A stretch of DNA of 54,286 nucleotides from an uncultured beta proteobacterium (GCA_903821995.1 CAIJNI010000064.1:1-54286); one strand, 5' to 3'. Numbered from the stretch's first letter, positions 1-8,690 are shown. Translations and numbers: made by a program. The notes: generated from the sequence alone by a model not told the origin.

Positions 1-1
1 A

Positions 2-655
2 AAGTGTGTCCAACAATTCGAAGATGACTGTAACCAAACAAACTCGTATATCAATTACTCAACTACCTTCGCACTAGATGCTTTAAACAAAGCAAGTAAC
101 ACAATGGCTGCTGTTGTTGGATCTCAGTTAGATAGAATGACGCGTGATGATGGCTGGCAACTACTTAGTATTGGAAGAAATATTGAGCGCCTCATGTTTT
201 TAAGTTCTACTTTGAGTCAATCGATTGAAAGTGGCGTGCTTGATCACACTGAAGAGGATGAGTCGGGATTTTTTGGTCTACTATCACTTTTTGATAGCAA
301 AATCACCTTCCAGTCACAATATCAACAAAGCCGTGAATTGTCGGCGTTAATAGAACTACTTGTTCTTGATAAAGAAAATCCGAGATCTTTAAGTCGTGTT
401 GCCCGCTCTATTTCATCTAGATTATCAAAATTAGCACATTTACCATTCGACCAAAAAGATTTGATCACACAAACTATCCCTGACTATAACCAATTTAATC
501 TTTTGCAATTAGTCAGCCATGATTCAAATTGGCAATTAACAAACTTAAAAAATTGCCTCGACCAATTTTTTAATGTTGGAGCAACAATTTCCAATACACT
601 TAACGCAAAATACTTTAGCCATACGCTCCAAGCTGACTACATTACTCACACTTAA
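2..655 (+). CDS. Alpha-E domain protein, 3' part (5' end outside window)
   Basis: The reading frame is open from the first bases of the window and stops at 653-655, so only the C-terminal ~217 residues are visible. The stretch MTRDDGWQLLSIGRNIERL followed by helical, charged sequence is typical of the alpha-E (DUF403) domain. In betaproteobacteria this domain is often fused behind a circularly permuted ATP-grasp domain, which would lie upstream. The transglutaminase-like gene starts 1 nt after the stop, so they are surely co-transcribed. The family has been proposed to act in peptide ligation or modification, but no reaction is established. Family assignment is good; function is unknown. Confidence 0.85.
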   Translation, partial: KCVQQFEDDCNQTNSYINYSTTFALDALNKASNTMAAVVGSQLDRMTRDDGWQLLSIGRNIERLMFLSSTLSQSIESGVLDHTEEDESGFFGLLSLFDSKITFQSQYQQSRELSALIELLVLDKENPRSLSRVARSISSRLSKLAHLPFDQKDLITQTIPDYNQFNLLQLVSHDSNWQLTNLKNCLDQFFNVGATISNTLNAKYFSHTLQADYITHT

Positions 656-656
656 T

Positions 657-1577
657 ATGCTTATAGAAGTTATCCATGAAACAAAATATGAATATGCCCC
701 AGCGGTTGATATCGCTCAACATATCATGCATTTAAAACCCATAGAAACGATCAACCAACAGGTCGTCAGTGCGAATATAACTATTGAACCTCTTCCTGAG
801 TGGTTGTCAGAAACAACTGATGTTTTTGGGAACCACTCAGCATTTTTCTCCATCCAAAGCACCCACGAGAAATTAGATATTCTTGCTCATAGCGTCATCA
901 ATACATCCGTACTAACTCTCCCTCCAGATGCAACCGCATCAAGTCCTGCCTGGGAAAAAGTTCGAGATTATTTTCGCTATCATGTTGAATCTACTTTTGA
1001 CCCTGCAGTAGAGTATGTGTTTTCCTCCCCTTTCATCCGCCCACACCCTAATTTTAAAGATTTTTCTCAATCTCTTTTTACCCCAGAGCGCCCAATATTA
1101 GATCTTTGTGAGCAATTAATGCGCGAGATTTATGAAGGTTTAGAGTACTCTAAAGAGAGTACTGATATCGATACCCCAGCTCATGAGGCGATTAAAAATC
1201 GACGGGGCGTTTGCCAAGATTTTGCCCACATATTTATTAGTTGTGCTCGTATGCAGGGCTTGGCCTCAAGGTATGTTAGCGGTTACTTAGTCACCGACCC
1301 TCCGCCTGGCAAACCACGACTCATTGGTAGTGATGCTTCTCATGCTTGGGCCTCCATCTATGTGCCCTCCATTAATTTACAAGGGGCTTTGTGCCCTGGT
1401 CACTGGTATGACTTTGACCCTACCAATAATCACTGGGGACTTGGCTCACCTGGTGAGCATTACATTACATTGGCTTATGGAAGGGATTATTCCGATATTT
1501 CCCCAATCAAAGGTGTCATTCATGGCGGTGAAAAACATACGATGGAAGTTGCTGTCACAGTTCAACCTATTGAGTGA
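657..1577 (+). CDS. Transglutaminase-like cysteine peptidase-fold protein
   Basis: 306 residues from the ATG at 657, which starts MLIEVIHETKYEY, the usual N-terminus of this family (an in-frame ATG at 573 lies inside the upstream gene and is unlikely). An N-terminal beta domain is followed by a transglutaminase core with Cys186 (RRGVCQDFAH), His229 (DASHAWASIY) and Asp254 (WYDFDPTNN), so the catalytic triad is complete. No signal peptide is seen, so it should act in the cytoplasm. It follows the alpha-E gene by 1 nt, matching the conserved ATP-grasp/alpha-E/transglutaminase cassette. It probably cleaves or forms a peptide or isopeptide bond; the substrate is unknown. Confidence 0.9.
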   Translation: MLIEVIHETKYEYAPAVDIAQHIMHLKPIETINQQVVSANITIEPLPEWLSETTDVFGNHSAFFSIQSTHEKLDILAHSVINTSVLTLPPDATASSPAWEKVRDYFRYHVESTFDPAVEYVFSSPFIRPHPNFKDFSQSLFTPERPILDLCEQLMREIYEGLEYSKESTDIDTPAHEAIKNRRGVCQDFAHIFISCARMQGLASRYVSGYLVTDPPPGKPRLIGSDASHAWASIYVPSINLQGALCPGHWYDFDPTNNHWGLGSPGEHYITLAYGRDYSDISPIKGVIHGGEKHTMEVAVTVQPIE

Positions 1578-1657
1578 GCAACTCCTCACTTCAAACTCAA
1601 TAAACTCTGTATTTAATTGATTTTAGAGAAAAATATTTCAACTTAATAATAAGTATC

Positions 1658-1727
1658 TAGAGGGCTCGATGCTCGATTGATGTGAAATATGAAGCTAAGT
1701 TGATTAACTTGCTAAAATAGCCCTCTA
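1658..1727. repeat. Inverted repeat in the leader of the aminotransferase gene
   Basis: TAGAGGGCT at 1658-1666 is the exact reverse complement of AGCCCTCTA at 1719-1727, separated by 52 nt. It lies in the 193-nt gap between the transglutaminase and aminotransferase genes and could be a weak terminator, a leader structure or chance. Inside the loop the sequence GCTCGAT occurs twice in tandem. Confidence 0.3.
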
Positions 1728-1770
1728 TTTGATTGTTTTTGAAGATCAAAGTTTAATCTCAGGAGATGTT

Positions 1771-2895
1771 ATGCCAGGTTTACTGCCCCATGTTGATCCA
1801 GATGGATTATTAGAATACTCAGTGGTCTATACAGACCGATCGTTAAACCACATGTCAAAAAAGTTCCAAAAAGTGGTTCAAGATATTACGATGGTATTAA
1901 AAGAAGTTTATAACGCCGACGCATGTGCATTAGTCCCTGGTAGCGGAACCTTTGGTATGGAAGCCGTCGCTCGTCAATTTGCAAATAAAGAAAAATGCCT
2001 CATCTTACGAAATGGGTGGTTTAGCTATCGCTGGACACAAATCTTCGATATGGGAAATTTTGCCGGGGATCTCCATGTTCTTAAGGCAAAGCGCCAAACA
2101 CAATCTCCTCAAGGTGCTTTTGAACCCCATCCAATAGCCGATGTTGTTGCCTATATTAAGAAAGAAAAACCAGCTATTGTTTTTGCACCCCATGTGGAAA
2201 CATCAGCCGGAATTATTCTCCCTGATGATTATTTAAAAGCTGTTGGTGAAGCTGTCCACTCTGTGGGTGGCTTGTTTGTCCTTGATTGCGTTGCATCTGG
2301 CGCAATGTGGGTCGATATGAAAGCAAATCATGTCGATATCCTCATTAGCGCTCCTCAAAAAGGATGGAGTAGCTCCCCTTGTTGCGCCATGATTAGCATG
2401 AGTAAGTTAGCTCGCGAGAAAATGGAATCGACAACAAGCTCTAGCTACGCCAGTGATCTTAAAAAATGGACTCAAATTATGGAGGCTTATGCCACTACAA
2501 GTTTTGTCTATCACACGACCTTACCAACCGATGCACTGAGAATCTTGAGAGATGTCATGCTCGAGACGCGCACTATCGGCTTTGCTAAGTTAAAAGCCGC
2601 TCAAGCAGAAATTGGTCAAAAGATCAGAGCTGTCCTGGTTAAAAATAATTATCCCTCCGTTGCAGCTGAAGGTTTTCAAGCACCGTGCGTGATCGTTAGC
2701 TACACATCCGATCCAGACATCCAGTCAGGTAAGAAATTTATTGAGCAAGGCCTTCAAACCGCTGCTGGAGTTCCGTTGCAGTGTGATGAAGGAACTGACT
2801 TTAGAAGTTTTCGCCTAGGTCTTTTTGGACTTGAGAAACTACAGAATATAGATCGTTCAGTTGCAAGCTTTGAAAAGGCTTTAAATAAGATGTAA
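1771..2895 (+). CDS. Class V PLP-dependent aminotransferase (alanine-glyoxylate type)
   Basis: 374 residues. The ATG at 1771 is preceded by AGGAG (1761-1765) at good spacing; an in-frame TTG at 1729 has no such site. Fold-type I features are visible: PGSGTFGMEA for phosphate binding, LFVLDCVASGAMWVD with the cofactor Asp, and SAPQKGWSSSP with the Schiff-base Lys. The family includes alanine/serine-glyoxylate aminotransferases and related enzymes moving an amino group to glyoxylate or pyruvate. The gene stands alone and ends in a strong bidirectional terminator. The exact substrate cannot be read from sequence. Confidence 0.85.
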   Translation: MPGLLPHVDPDGLLEYSVVYTDRSLNHMSKKFQKVVQDITMVLKEVYNADACALVPGSGTFGMEAVARQFANKEKCLILRNGWFSYRWTQIFDMGNFAGDLHVLKAKRQTQSPQGAFEPHPIADVVAYIKKEKPAIVFAPHVETSAGIILPDDYLKAVGEAVHSVGGLFVLDCVASGAMWVDMKANHVDILISAPQKGWSSSPCCAMISMSKLAREKMESTTSSSYASDLKKWTQIMEAYATTSFVYHTTLPTDALRILRDVMLETRTIGFAKLKAAQAEIGQKIRAVLVKNNYPSVAAEGFQAPCVIVSYTSDPDIQSGKKFIEQGLQTAAGVPLQCDEGTDFRSFRLGLFGLEKLQNIDRSVASFEKALNKM

Positions 2896-2905
2896 TTTTT
2901 TAGTC

Positions 2906-2940
2906 ATTTATCGAGAATGAAAATTTCATTCTCGATAAAT
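2906..2940. terminator. Bidirectional hairpin between convergent genes
   Basis: Perfect 17-bp inverted repeat (ATTTATCGAGAATGAAA and its complement) around a single central base, between the aminotransferase stop and the stop of the convergent FAH-family gene. T/A-rich flanks on both sides suit termination in both directions. Confidence 0.8.
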
Positions 2941-2979
2941 TCAGTTGTCACTACAAGCTAATAACTATTGGCTAATAAT

Positions 2980-4032
2980 TTAGACAATTTTATTTCTGAT
3001 AATTCCAATTCCCGTAATCTCAGTTTCCATCACATCACCAGGTTTTAGAAATTCTTGTGGTTTACGACTAAACCCAACACCTGATGGCGTCCCCGTCGCA
3101 ATAATATCTCCAGGTAATAATGTCAAACTCTTTGAGAGCTCCGCAATAATCGCTGGGATTTTAAAATACATTTGCTTGTAACTTCCGTTTTGTTTCTCTA
3201 CCCCGTTGACACGACAAATCACTCTCGTATTGTCTAAAACCAGCCCGCCAGCTGTGACAATCCATGGTCCCATCGGTCCATGACCGTCCAAACTCTTACC
3301 TTTGAACCATTGGCCAGAATGCCTTTTTTGCTGAACATCCCTAGCGGTTGTGTCGTTATATGCAGCATAACCAAAAACATAGTCCATCGCTTGCGACTCA
3401 GGAATATTAATTCCTTTTTTGCCAATAATGACAGCCAATTCTGCTTCCCAATCAATCTGAGTTGAGAAACTACCGTTATATGGAATCGGATCAAATGGAC
3501 CGTTCATGGTCTGAGTTCCTTTTGTAAAAAGAACAGGAACTTGAGGATACTCTTTGACAGATTGATCAGCACGAACGTCTTTGCCTTCGTCAAAGTGATC
3601 TAAATAATTCCAACCAACGCAGTAAATATTACTTTGTGGTTTAGGAATTGGGGAAAGAATCTTAACCTGATTAACACTATAAGGTTGGTTACCTTTGCCT
3701 TTCATTAAATTCCCCAACTGCGCAACACCTTTATCTCCAGATGAGACTAAAGAAATCATCGAAGTACCATCGAAGGCTAATTTCATTTTCTGTCTAGAAG
3801 CTTCTGCTGAAATATCAACGATGAGCCCCTCATCACTAACCAGCCCTAGACGCGATTTACTTGCCCCTTTAGGTATAAAGTTAATAATTCGATAGCCCAT
3901 TTGACCTGATAAAGACTGAACTTGTACCGGCTCACTCGTTTGAGAAAATGCTGGGCTAGCTGAAGTCGCCATCAACGAACCCATAGCAGCAGTTGTGCCT
4001 ACTTTAAGTAAATCTCTTCTTTTTAAATCCAT
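2980..4032 (-). CDS. FAH-family hydrolase/isomerase with Tat signal peptide
   Basis: 350 residues from the ATG at 4032, chosen because AGGAG sits 5 nt upstream; a start at 4065 would lack a good site and overlap the upstream gene. The N-terminus carries KRRDLLKVG, a hydrophobic stretch and SPAFSQ, a convincing twin-arginine signal with cleavage near residue 30. The mature part is a fumarylacetoacetate-hydrolase fold: YCVGWNYLDHF, IDWEAELAVIIG (metal-binding acids), GYAAYNDTTARDVQ and ATGTPSGVGF. Family members hydrolyse or isomerise carbonyl compounds from ring cleavage and are normally cytoplasmic, so export is unusual. It follows the binding-protein gene by 22 nt, implying one operon. Family is sure; substrate unknown. 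Confidence 0.88.
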   Translation of the reverse strand: MDLKRRDLLKVGTTAAMGSLMATSASPAFSQTSEPVQVQSLSGQMGYRIINFIPKGASKSRLGLVSDEGLIVDISAEASRQKMKLAFDGTSMISLVSSGDKGVAQLGNLMKGKGNQPYSVNQVKILSPIPKPQSNIYCVGWNYLDHFDEGKDVRADQSVKEYPQVPVLFTKGTQTMNGPFDPIPYNGSFSTQIDWEAELAVIIGKKGINIPESQAMDYVFGYAAYNDTTARDVQQKRHSGQWFKGKSLDGHGPMGPWIVTAGGLVLDNTRVICRVNGVEKQNGSYKQMYFKIPAIIAELSKSLTLLPGDIIATGTPSGVGFSRKPQEFLKPGDVMETEITGIGIIRNKIV

Positions 4033-4054
4033 GATGTCTCCTAGGTGATGTTTT

Positions 4055-5323
4055 TTATTTTTCAATATTGTTTGCTGGAGGGTAATCTCGAGAGTAAACC
4101 GGGTTAGCTAAGAACTGACTTGTTTTATATTGCCAAAATTGGGTGACAGCAGGATAAGTTTTAATCACCGTATTAACAAGCTTACCGTCTTTACGCTCCA
4201 CCTTACGTATGAAAATATCAAGCACAGGATTACCTAGCGCGTCTAGTGTGATCTTTCCGCGTGGATCATTTGTCACCTGAACATTCCTCAGTGCCGCCAT
4301 AAATGCTTTTTTATCTTCTATTTTCCCGTTAACATCTTTGACTGCTTGTTCAAGCATCAGTGCAGCAGTGTACGCTCCTACAGAGTAATAACCTGGGTCT
4401 TGTTTATACTCCCGATTCATACTCTGAACTAACTTCTGATTATTGACATTGTTTAAGGTACTCGCATACCAACCTGCAGAAACTACTCCGACTGCATCAT
4501 CTCCCATTGCACTTAAAATTCCTTCGTCCACAGTCGTCATATTACCCAACAGCGGAATTTTTCCTTTTAAGCCATACTCGTTATATTGGCGTACAAACTT
4601 AACCCCATTACTACCTGCAAATGCAGCATAAACCGCATCAACATTCGGCTTAATTTGACTAATGTATGCTGCGTAGTCAGCAGTATTTAGTGGCGTCCAA
4701 AGTTTTTGAACTACCTTGCCACCATTTTCTTCAAAAGTTCTTTGAAAACCGGCAGCATTTTCGTGACCAAAAGCAAAGTCATCTCCGATGATCACAACAC
4801 GCTTATATTTGAGTTCTTTGGCCGCATATTCACCAAGGACATGGTTAGGTTGCGCTGAGCTACCCACTGCCCTAACAAACCAAGGATTAGGTTTACGTTG
4901 TGTCAAATCTTCCGCACCCGCTGAAGGCGAAATCGTAGGAATTTCTGCTTTACGAATATACTCATCGACCGCAAGGGCTTCAAAAGCAGCTAAAGGGCCA
5001 ATAAGAACTTGTATCTTATCTTTTTCAACAAGCTCTTGAGTTTTAGTTTTTGTAATCGCTGGCTGACCTGCCGTATCACCCACAAAGAGTTCAACCTTGC
5101 GACCAGCAATCATATTGTTGTGCTCTTTAAGGTATAACTTAATCCCATCTTCCATCTGCTTACCACCTGCGGCCAGCGCTCCAGATCGAATCGTTAAAAA
5201 TCCAACTCGAATTGGCTCATCACTTGCCGCTACTACATAAGTTATTGAAAAAATACTTCCCAGAAGTAGTGCCAGCGTTGTTGCGATGTGTGCATTAAGA
5301 TGCTTAAGATTACGTAAACTCAT
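4055..5323 (-). CDS. Periplasmic Leu/Ile/Val-type ABC substrate-binding protein
   Basis: 422 residues from the ATG at 5323, preceded by AGGAGAG; longer in-frame starts exist to 5401 but lack a site and precede the signal peptide. Residues ~10-33 form a Sec signal peptide (LLLGSIFSITYVVAA). The rest is a type I periplasmic binding fold beginning IRVGFLTIRSGALAAGG, with VLIGPLAAFEALAV and VVIIGDDFAFGHENAAGF. Such proteins deliver amino acids, carboxylates or aromatic acids to ABC importers, but no permease or ATPase gene is near, so this is an orphan binding protein. It leads the operon with the exported FAH-family gene, hinting that both handle the same compound. Confidence 0.9.
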   Translation of the reverse strand: MSLRNLKHLNAHIATTLALLLGSIFSITYVVAASDEPIRVGFLTIRSGALAAGGKQMEDGIKLYLKEHNNMIAGRKVELFVGDTAGQPAITKTKTQELVEKDKIQVLIGPLAAFEALAVDEYIRKAEIPTISPSAGAEDLTQRKPNPWFVRAVGSSAQPNHVLGEYAAKELKYKRVVIIGDDFAFGHENAAGFQRTFEENGGKVVQKLWTPLNTADYAAYISQIKPNVDAVYAAFAGSNGVKFVRQYNEYGLKGKIPLLGNMTTVDEGILSAMGDDAVGVVSAGWYASTLNNVNNQKLVQSMNREYKQDPGYYSVGAYTAALMLEQAVKDVNGKIEDKKAFMAALRNVQVTNDPRGKITLDALGNPVLDIFIRKVERKDGKLVNTVIKTYPAVTQFWQYKTSQFLANPVYSRDYPPANNIEK

Positions 5324-5424
5324 GAATCGTCTCTCCTGTTTATTATTCATGGATTTATAGTTTAGCCATGTAATATATGCATAATATCTAACTTTTCTCA
5401 ATCTATTATAAAAAAGACTCTTTT

Positions 5425-6234
5425 ATGACTCAATCAGCACAACTCCCTACATTTACAACCCAGCTTATTCCTGTCAATAACCTTACCCTTTCAGTAAAAA
5501 TAGCTGGCTCTGGCCAACCTATCGTGTTATTCCATTCTTTACTCGCTGATGAGACTAGCTTTAATCGCATTACACCTGAACTTGCAAAAAATTTCCAGGT
5601 CATCCAACTCAGTCTGCCTGGCTTTGGAGATTCGAGCTTTATAGATGGTTTAGATGCTAGTGCTGATTTCATAGCAGCGGCTATTCGTGTACTTAAACTC
5701 AATAAAGCTCCTATATTTTTAGGTAATGGTTATGGCGGTTTCGTTGCTCTAAATACCGCAATTCGTCATTCAGACTTACCTTCTAAATTGGTTTTAGCCG
5801 ATTGTGGTGCCTGTTTTACTGAACAGGGAAGAGCCGCTTTTAAAGGGATGTCTACAAATGCAGCAGCCAATGGTATGACAGCTATTGCCGATGTTGCCAT
5901 GAGACGACTCTTTGCCCCCGCATACCAAACTGAGCACCCTGAATTAATTGCTGAGAGAAAAGAACGCTTCCTCGCAATGAACCCACAAACCTTTCATGCC
6001 GCTTGTGCGGCACTTGGATCAATGGACCTGCGTCCAAATCTTCCAGAACTCAAGATTCCAAGCCTAGTATTGGTGGGTGAATTAGACGAAGCTACGCCAC
6101 CCCCCATGTCAACAGAGCTCGCAAAGGGATTACCCAACTCAAGCCTGCATGTCTTGGCGGGTTTAGCCCATGTTCCGCAATTACAAGATCCAGACACTTT
6201 TTTAGCCACCATTAGAACGTTCATTTCGGAGTAA
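5425..6234 (+). CDS. Alpha/beta-hydrolase fold protein lacking the nucleophilic Ser
   Basis: 269 residues, similar in layout to 3-oxoadipate enol-lactonase-like hydrolases: IVLFHSLLADETSF (oxyanion loop region), nucleophile-elbow position LGNGYGGFVAL, acid Asp221 (GELDEATPP) and His249 (AGLAHVPQL). The elbow usually reads G-N-S-x-G-G; here residue 102 is Gly (codon GGT), so the standard nucleophile is missing while Asp and His remain. It may be a non-hydrolytic member or an inactive relative. It is transcribed divergently from the binding-protein/FAH operon, sharing the ~100-bp region between them, so a common role is plausible. No signal peptide. Confidence 0.85.
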   Translation: MTQSAQLPTFTTQLIPVNNLTLSVKIAGSGQPIVLFHSLLADETSFNRITPELAKNFQVIQLSLPGFGDSSFIDGLDASADFIAAAIRVLKLNKAPIFLGNGYGGFVALNTAIRHSDLPSKLVLADCGACFTEQGRAAFKGMSTNAAANGMTAIADVAMRRLFAPAYQTEHPELIAERKERFLAMNPQTFHAACAALGSMDLRPNLPELKIPSLVLVGELDEATPPPMSTELAKGLPNSSLHVLAGLAHVPQLQDPDTFLATIRTFISE

Positions 6235-6325
6235 TTACTTTTAATCTCCAAATTGAGGCCTTTTGCCAACTCCCGCCAAAATGTCACAAATTTCATTTAG
6301 GATCAACTTGTATTACACTTAAGAT

Positions 6326-6346
6326 ATCAATCGATTGATTAATCAA
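6326..6346. promoter_or_regulatory. Interlocking palindromes upstream of the HNH gene
   Basis: ATCAATCGATTGAT (6326-6339) and TTGATTAATCAA (6335-6346) are both perfect palindromes and share a TTGAT half-site, giving three alternating half-sites just ahead of the Shine-Dalgarno at 6351-6355. They could be an operator. The spacings do not match the FNR consensus (4 nt between TTGAT and ATCAA). Confidence 0.35.
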
Positions 6347-6361
6347 CACTGAGGATTAAAA

Positions 6362-6928
6362 TTGTTGCATATCCTAAAGCTTGATGTCAGTGGCATTCCG
6401 CAAGGTTGGATTAACCCAGAAGAAGCCACTAAGCATTATGCAGAAGGCAGTATATCTTGGACGCTAGGCAACCCAGTTGCTATGATGCGGGGAGGAGTAT
6501 CCCGCCTCTCCGGCAAACAATCCATCATTGAATTACATTCCATCATTGCAACAAAAGGATCAGCCAAGATTGATCTATTTAATGTCACTCCTGCAATTAC
6601 AAAGAATAAGCTGTTTCGTCGTGACCGAGGTGTTTGTGCTTACTGCTCTGATCATGTATCCGAACCCGATGCTGAGGCTGAACATATTGTCCCTGCCAGT
6701 AAAGGCGGAGCTTACTCTTGGATGAATCTTGTGATCTCATGTAGAGCTTGTAATCAGAAAAAAGGGAATCGCACCCCCGAGAAAGCTGGCATGTCATTAA
6801 TCTACGCCCCTTATACGCCAAGCCTTTATGAGGATATGATCCTTAAAGGTAGAAATATCCTTGCTGATCAAATGGTTTTCTTATCAGCCAATCTTCCCAA
6901 AAATAGTCGCCTCTACAAAGCCTCCTAG
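6362..6928 (+). CDS. HNH endonuclease family protein
   Basis: 188 residues starting with TTG at 6362; GAGGA at 6351-6355 is well spaced for this start. The C-terminal half holds a zinc-type HNH motif: CAYC (first Cys pair), [19 protein letters not shown] (His and central Asn), [17 protein letters not shown] (second Cys pair and final residues). The N-terminal ~75 residues have no motif I recognise. HNH proteins of this form are common single-copy chromosomal genes in Burkholderiales, mostly uncharacterised; there is no methylase or phage gene nearby to suggest restriction or phage origin. Nuclease activity is inferred from the intact motif. Confidence 0.85.
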   Translation: MLHILKLDVSGIPQGWINPEEATKHYAEGSISWTLGNPVAMMRGGVSRLSGKQSIIELHSIIATKGSAKIDLFNVTPAITKNKLFRRDRGVCAYCSDHVSEPDAEAEHIVPASKGGAYSWMNLVISCRACNQKKGNRTPEKAGMSLIYAPYTPSLYEDMILKGRNILADQMVFLSANLPKNSRLYKAS

Positions 6929-6933
6929 AGGCT
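6919..6933. terminator. Short hairpin between convergent genes
   Basis: AGCCTC-CTA-GAGGCT (6-bp stem, 3-nt loop) overlaps the HNH stop codon and the stop of the convergent transporter remnant, followed by AAAA on the plus strand. Small but well placed for termination. Confidence 0.4.
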
Positions 6934-7618
6934 AAAAGAAATAATTTCCTAGGAATAATATTCGGGGATTTGCTCTTGGGTCAGCACTATATAAAGGAGC
7001 ATCAGCAACGGCATACTGGAGCTCCATTGTTCCTTTTGGAAATGTAGTTCTTGCTCCAATTCCATAAGACTTGAGTGATTTAGAACTCTCTAGTGTTCCT
7101 GTTGTTGCATTTGAGTTTGTCGCAACGGTTGCATAGTCACAATAAGCAAAAATTTGTACCGGACCAGCGGCATAAGGAACTCTATAGGTCAAATCCTTTC
7201 TGATTTCCAGAGAAGCTCCAAGGCCTTTGTCCCCTGCAATGGCACCACTATCATAGCCGCGACCAACAGATGCGCCGCCGAAAACAATGGAGTCCGCAGT
7301 CAGTAGATTATCTCCCGTATATTGGCCATTCATTCCAAAGGATGCGCTCCAAGATGTCACTATTGGCTGAATCCGAATCCAGTTAAAGGCAAATTTTGTA
7401 AATAGTGGGCTAAATCCGATCGTAGAAGCTGTCGCGTCTCCCGTGTTTAATGAATTACCACCAGGCAAGCCTTTAGCCACTGTAAAATTCATGACGTTTG
7501 AACCATTCAATATACGGTTATTAGTCCACGCTAAGTTAATATCAAATACGGTAGATTTATCAAAGGTCAAAGGATTGCCACCTGATATGTATTTTATAAT
7601 TTTTGGCTCTTTTATGGA
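6932..7618 (-). pseudogene. C-terminal remnant of a TpsB/ShlB-family outer-membrane transporter
   Basis: The open frame covers ~228 residues and resembles the last beta-strands of two-partner-secretion transporters: FGGASVGRGYDSGAIAGDKG corresponds to the conserved VRGY loop, followed by amphipathic strands and a terminal NYFF with C-terminal Phe, as expected for Bam-dependent barrels. Full-length family members are ~550 residues with a signal peptide, POTRA domains and the N-terminal half of the barrel; all are missing. A TGA at 7619-7621 closes the frame upstream, and the next ~150 bases are AT-rich non-coding DNA. A TTG at 7570 could start a fragment, but no signal peptide would result. 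No TpsA exoprotein gene is near. Confidence 0.75.
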
Positions 7619-7770
7619 TCAATTTTCACAAAAATGGAGCGAATTTTCGCTTTAAAAATTAGAGCTTTTATACCTTCAACAAATGAAGTTAAATTTAGAG
7701 CTAATTAATTTATTTGAATTAAATTATTTTTTCAAAAAACATTGTCAAACCTTGTGATTTCGCTGGTTTG

Positions 7771-8628
7771 CTAGACTTGTTTCTCTAACACGTAATTTGC
7801 AATTTGCTGCCGAGTCGCTATCCAAACATCCGGATTTTCTTTGACAATTTTCATGATTTCATCATAGACCCATGCTCCTGATGGCCGACCAAAAACATGT
7901 GTGTGTGCAGTCACATCCAAAATCAATGGGACCTTTTCACGTTCAAGCATAGCTGTAAAAGTGTCATTAAAAGCTTCTAGCATATGTCTTGGCGCATTGC
8001 CGTAACGAATCGTTGTGGGCAAATCATTGACATCCATGGTTAGTGGTATGGCTACAATTTTTTTACCATTATAATCAATGACATAAGGGCGATCGTCGTC
8101 ATTGCAGTCCCCATGATGCAAATAACCTGCCTGCGCCAATAACCTTGGACTAATTTTGCTACCCGTTCCCCTCGGACTAATCCAACCTACCGGAGCAACT
8201 CCCCCAGCGCTCGTCAAAATATCATGATTCTTTTTTAAATTAGCAATTTCTTCTGCCTCATTAAAATAAGCTGGAATCACATCCATTCCCCAAGAGTGAT
8301 TAATCACTTCATGCCCCGCATCTGTAAGCATTTTGATACTCTCTGGATACTTCTGCGCAAGCACACCATTCGTCATCACACTCACTTTGATATCTCGTTG
8401 ATTTGCATAACCAATCAACCGGTGTATACCTCTAACAGCACCAAAACTGGCCCATGAGTCCGCGTTGGTATCAAATACGCCAGCCTTTAGAACATTGCCC
8501 ATAGGGCCAATTCCAGGAGCTTGACCTTCTGACCAAGCTTCATAAGCGATGTTAAAAATAACGGCCACACGGCGATTGCCGGGCCAACGAAAATTATCAT
8601 CTAAACGAAGAATAGTAGGAGTAGTCAT
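7771..8628 (-). CDS. Polysaccharide deacetylase-like protein (PuuE/allantoinase type)
   Basis: 285 residues with a NodB-like (beta/alpha) barrel of the cytoplasmic PuuE type: VAVIFNIAYEAW, GHEVINHSWGMD (metal His region), WISPRGTGSKISPRLLAQAGY and a C-terminal WIATRQQIANYVL. There is no signal peptide. Relatives act on small amides or cell-wall sugars; several betaproteobacterial members are unassigned. The cupin gene lies 62 nt upstream in the same direction, so the two may be co-expressed and act on the same small molecule. Family is confident, reaction is not. Confidence 0.8.
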   Translation of the reverse strand: MTTPTILRLDDNFRWPGNRRVAVIFNIAYEAWSEGQAPGIGPMGNVLKAGVFDTNADSWASFGAVRGIHRLIGYANQRDIKVSVMTNGVLAQKYPESIKMLTDAGHEVINHSWGMDVIPAYFNEAEEIANLKKNHDILTSAGGVAPVGWISPRGTGSKISPRLLAQAGYLHHGDCNDDDRPYVIDYNGKKIVAIPLTMDVNDLPTTIRYGNAPRHMLEAFNDTFTAMLEREKVPLILDVTAHTHVFGRPSGAWVYDEIMKIVKENPDVWIATRQQIANYVLEKQV

Positions 8629-8690
8629 ATACCAGAAATTTTACTCGAGAAAGTCTTGTTGGCACCAACTCCTCCAATTAAGAAACTAAA

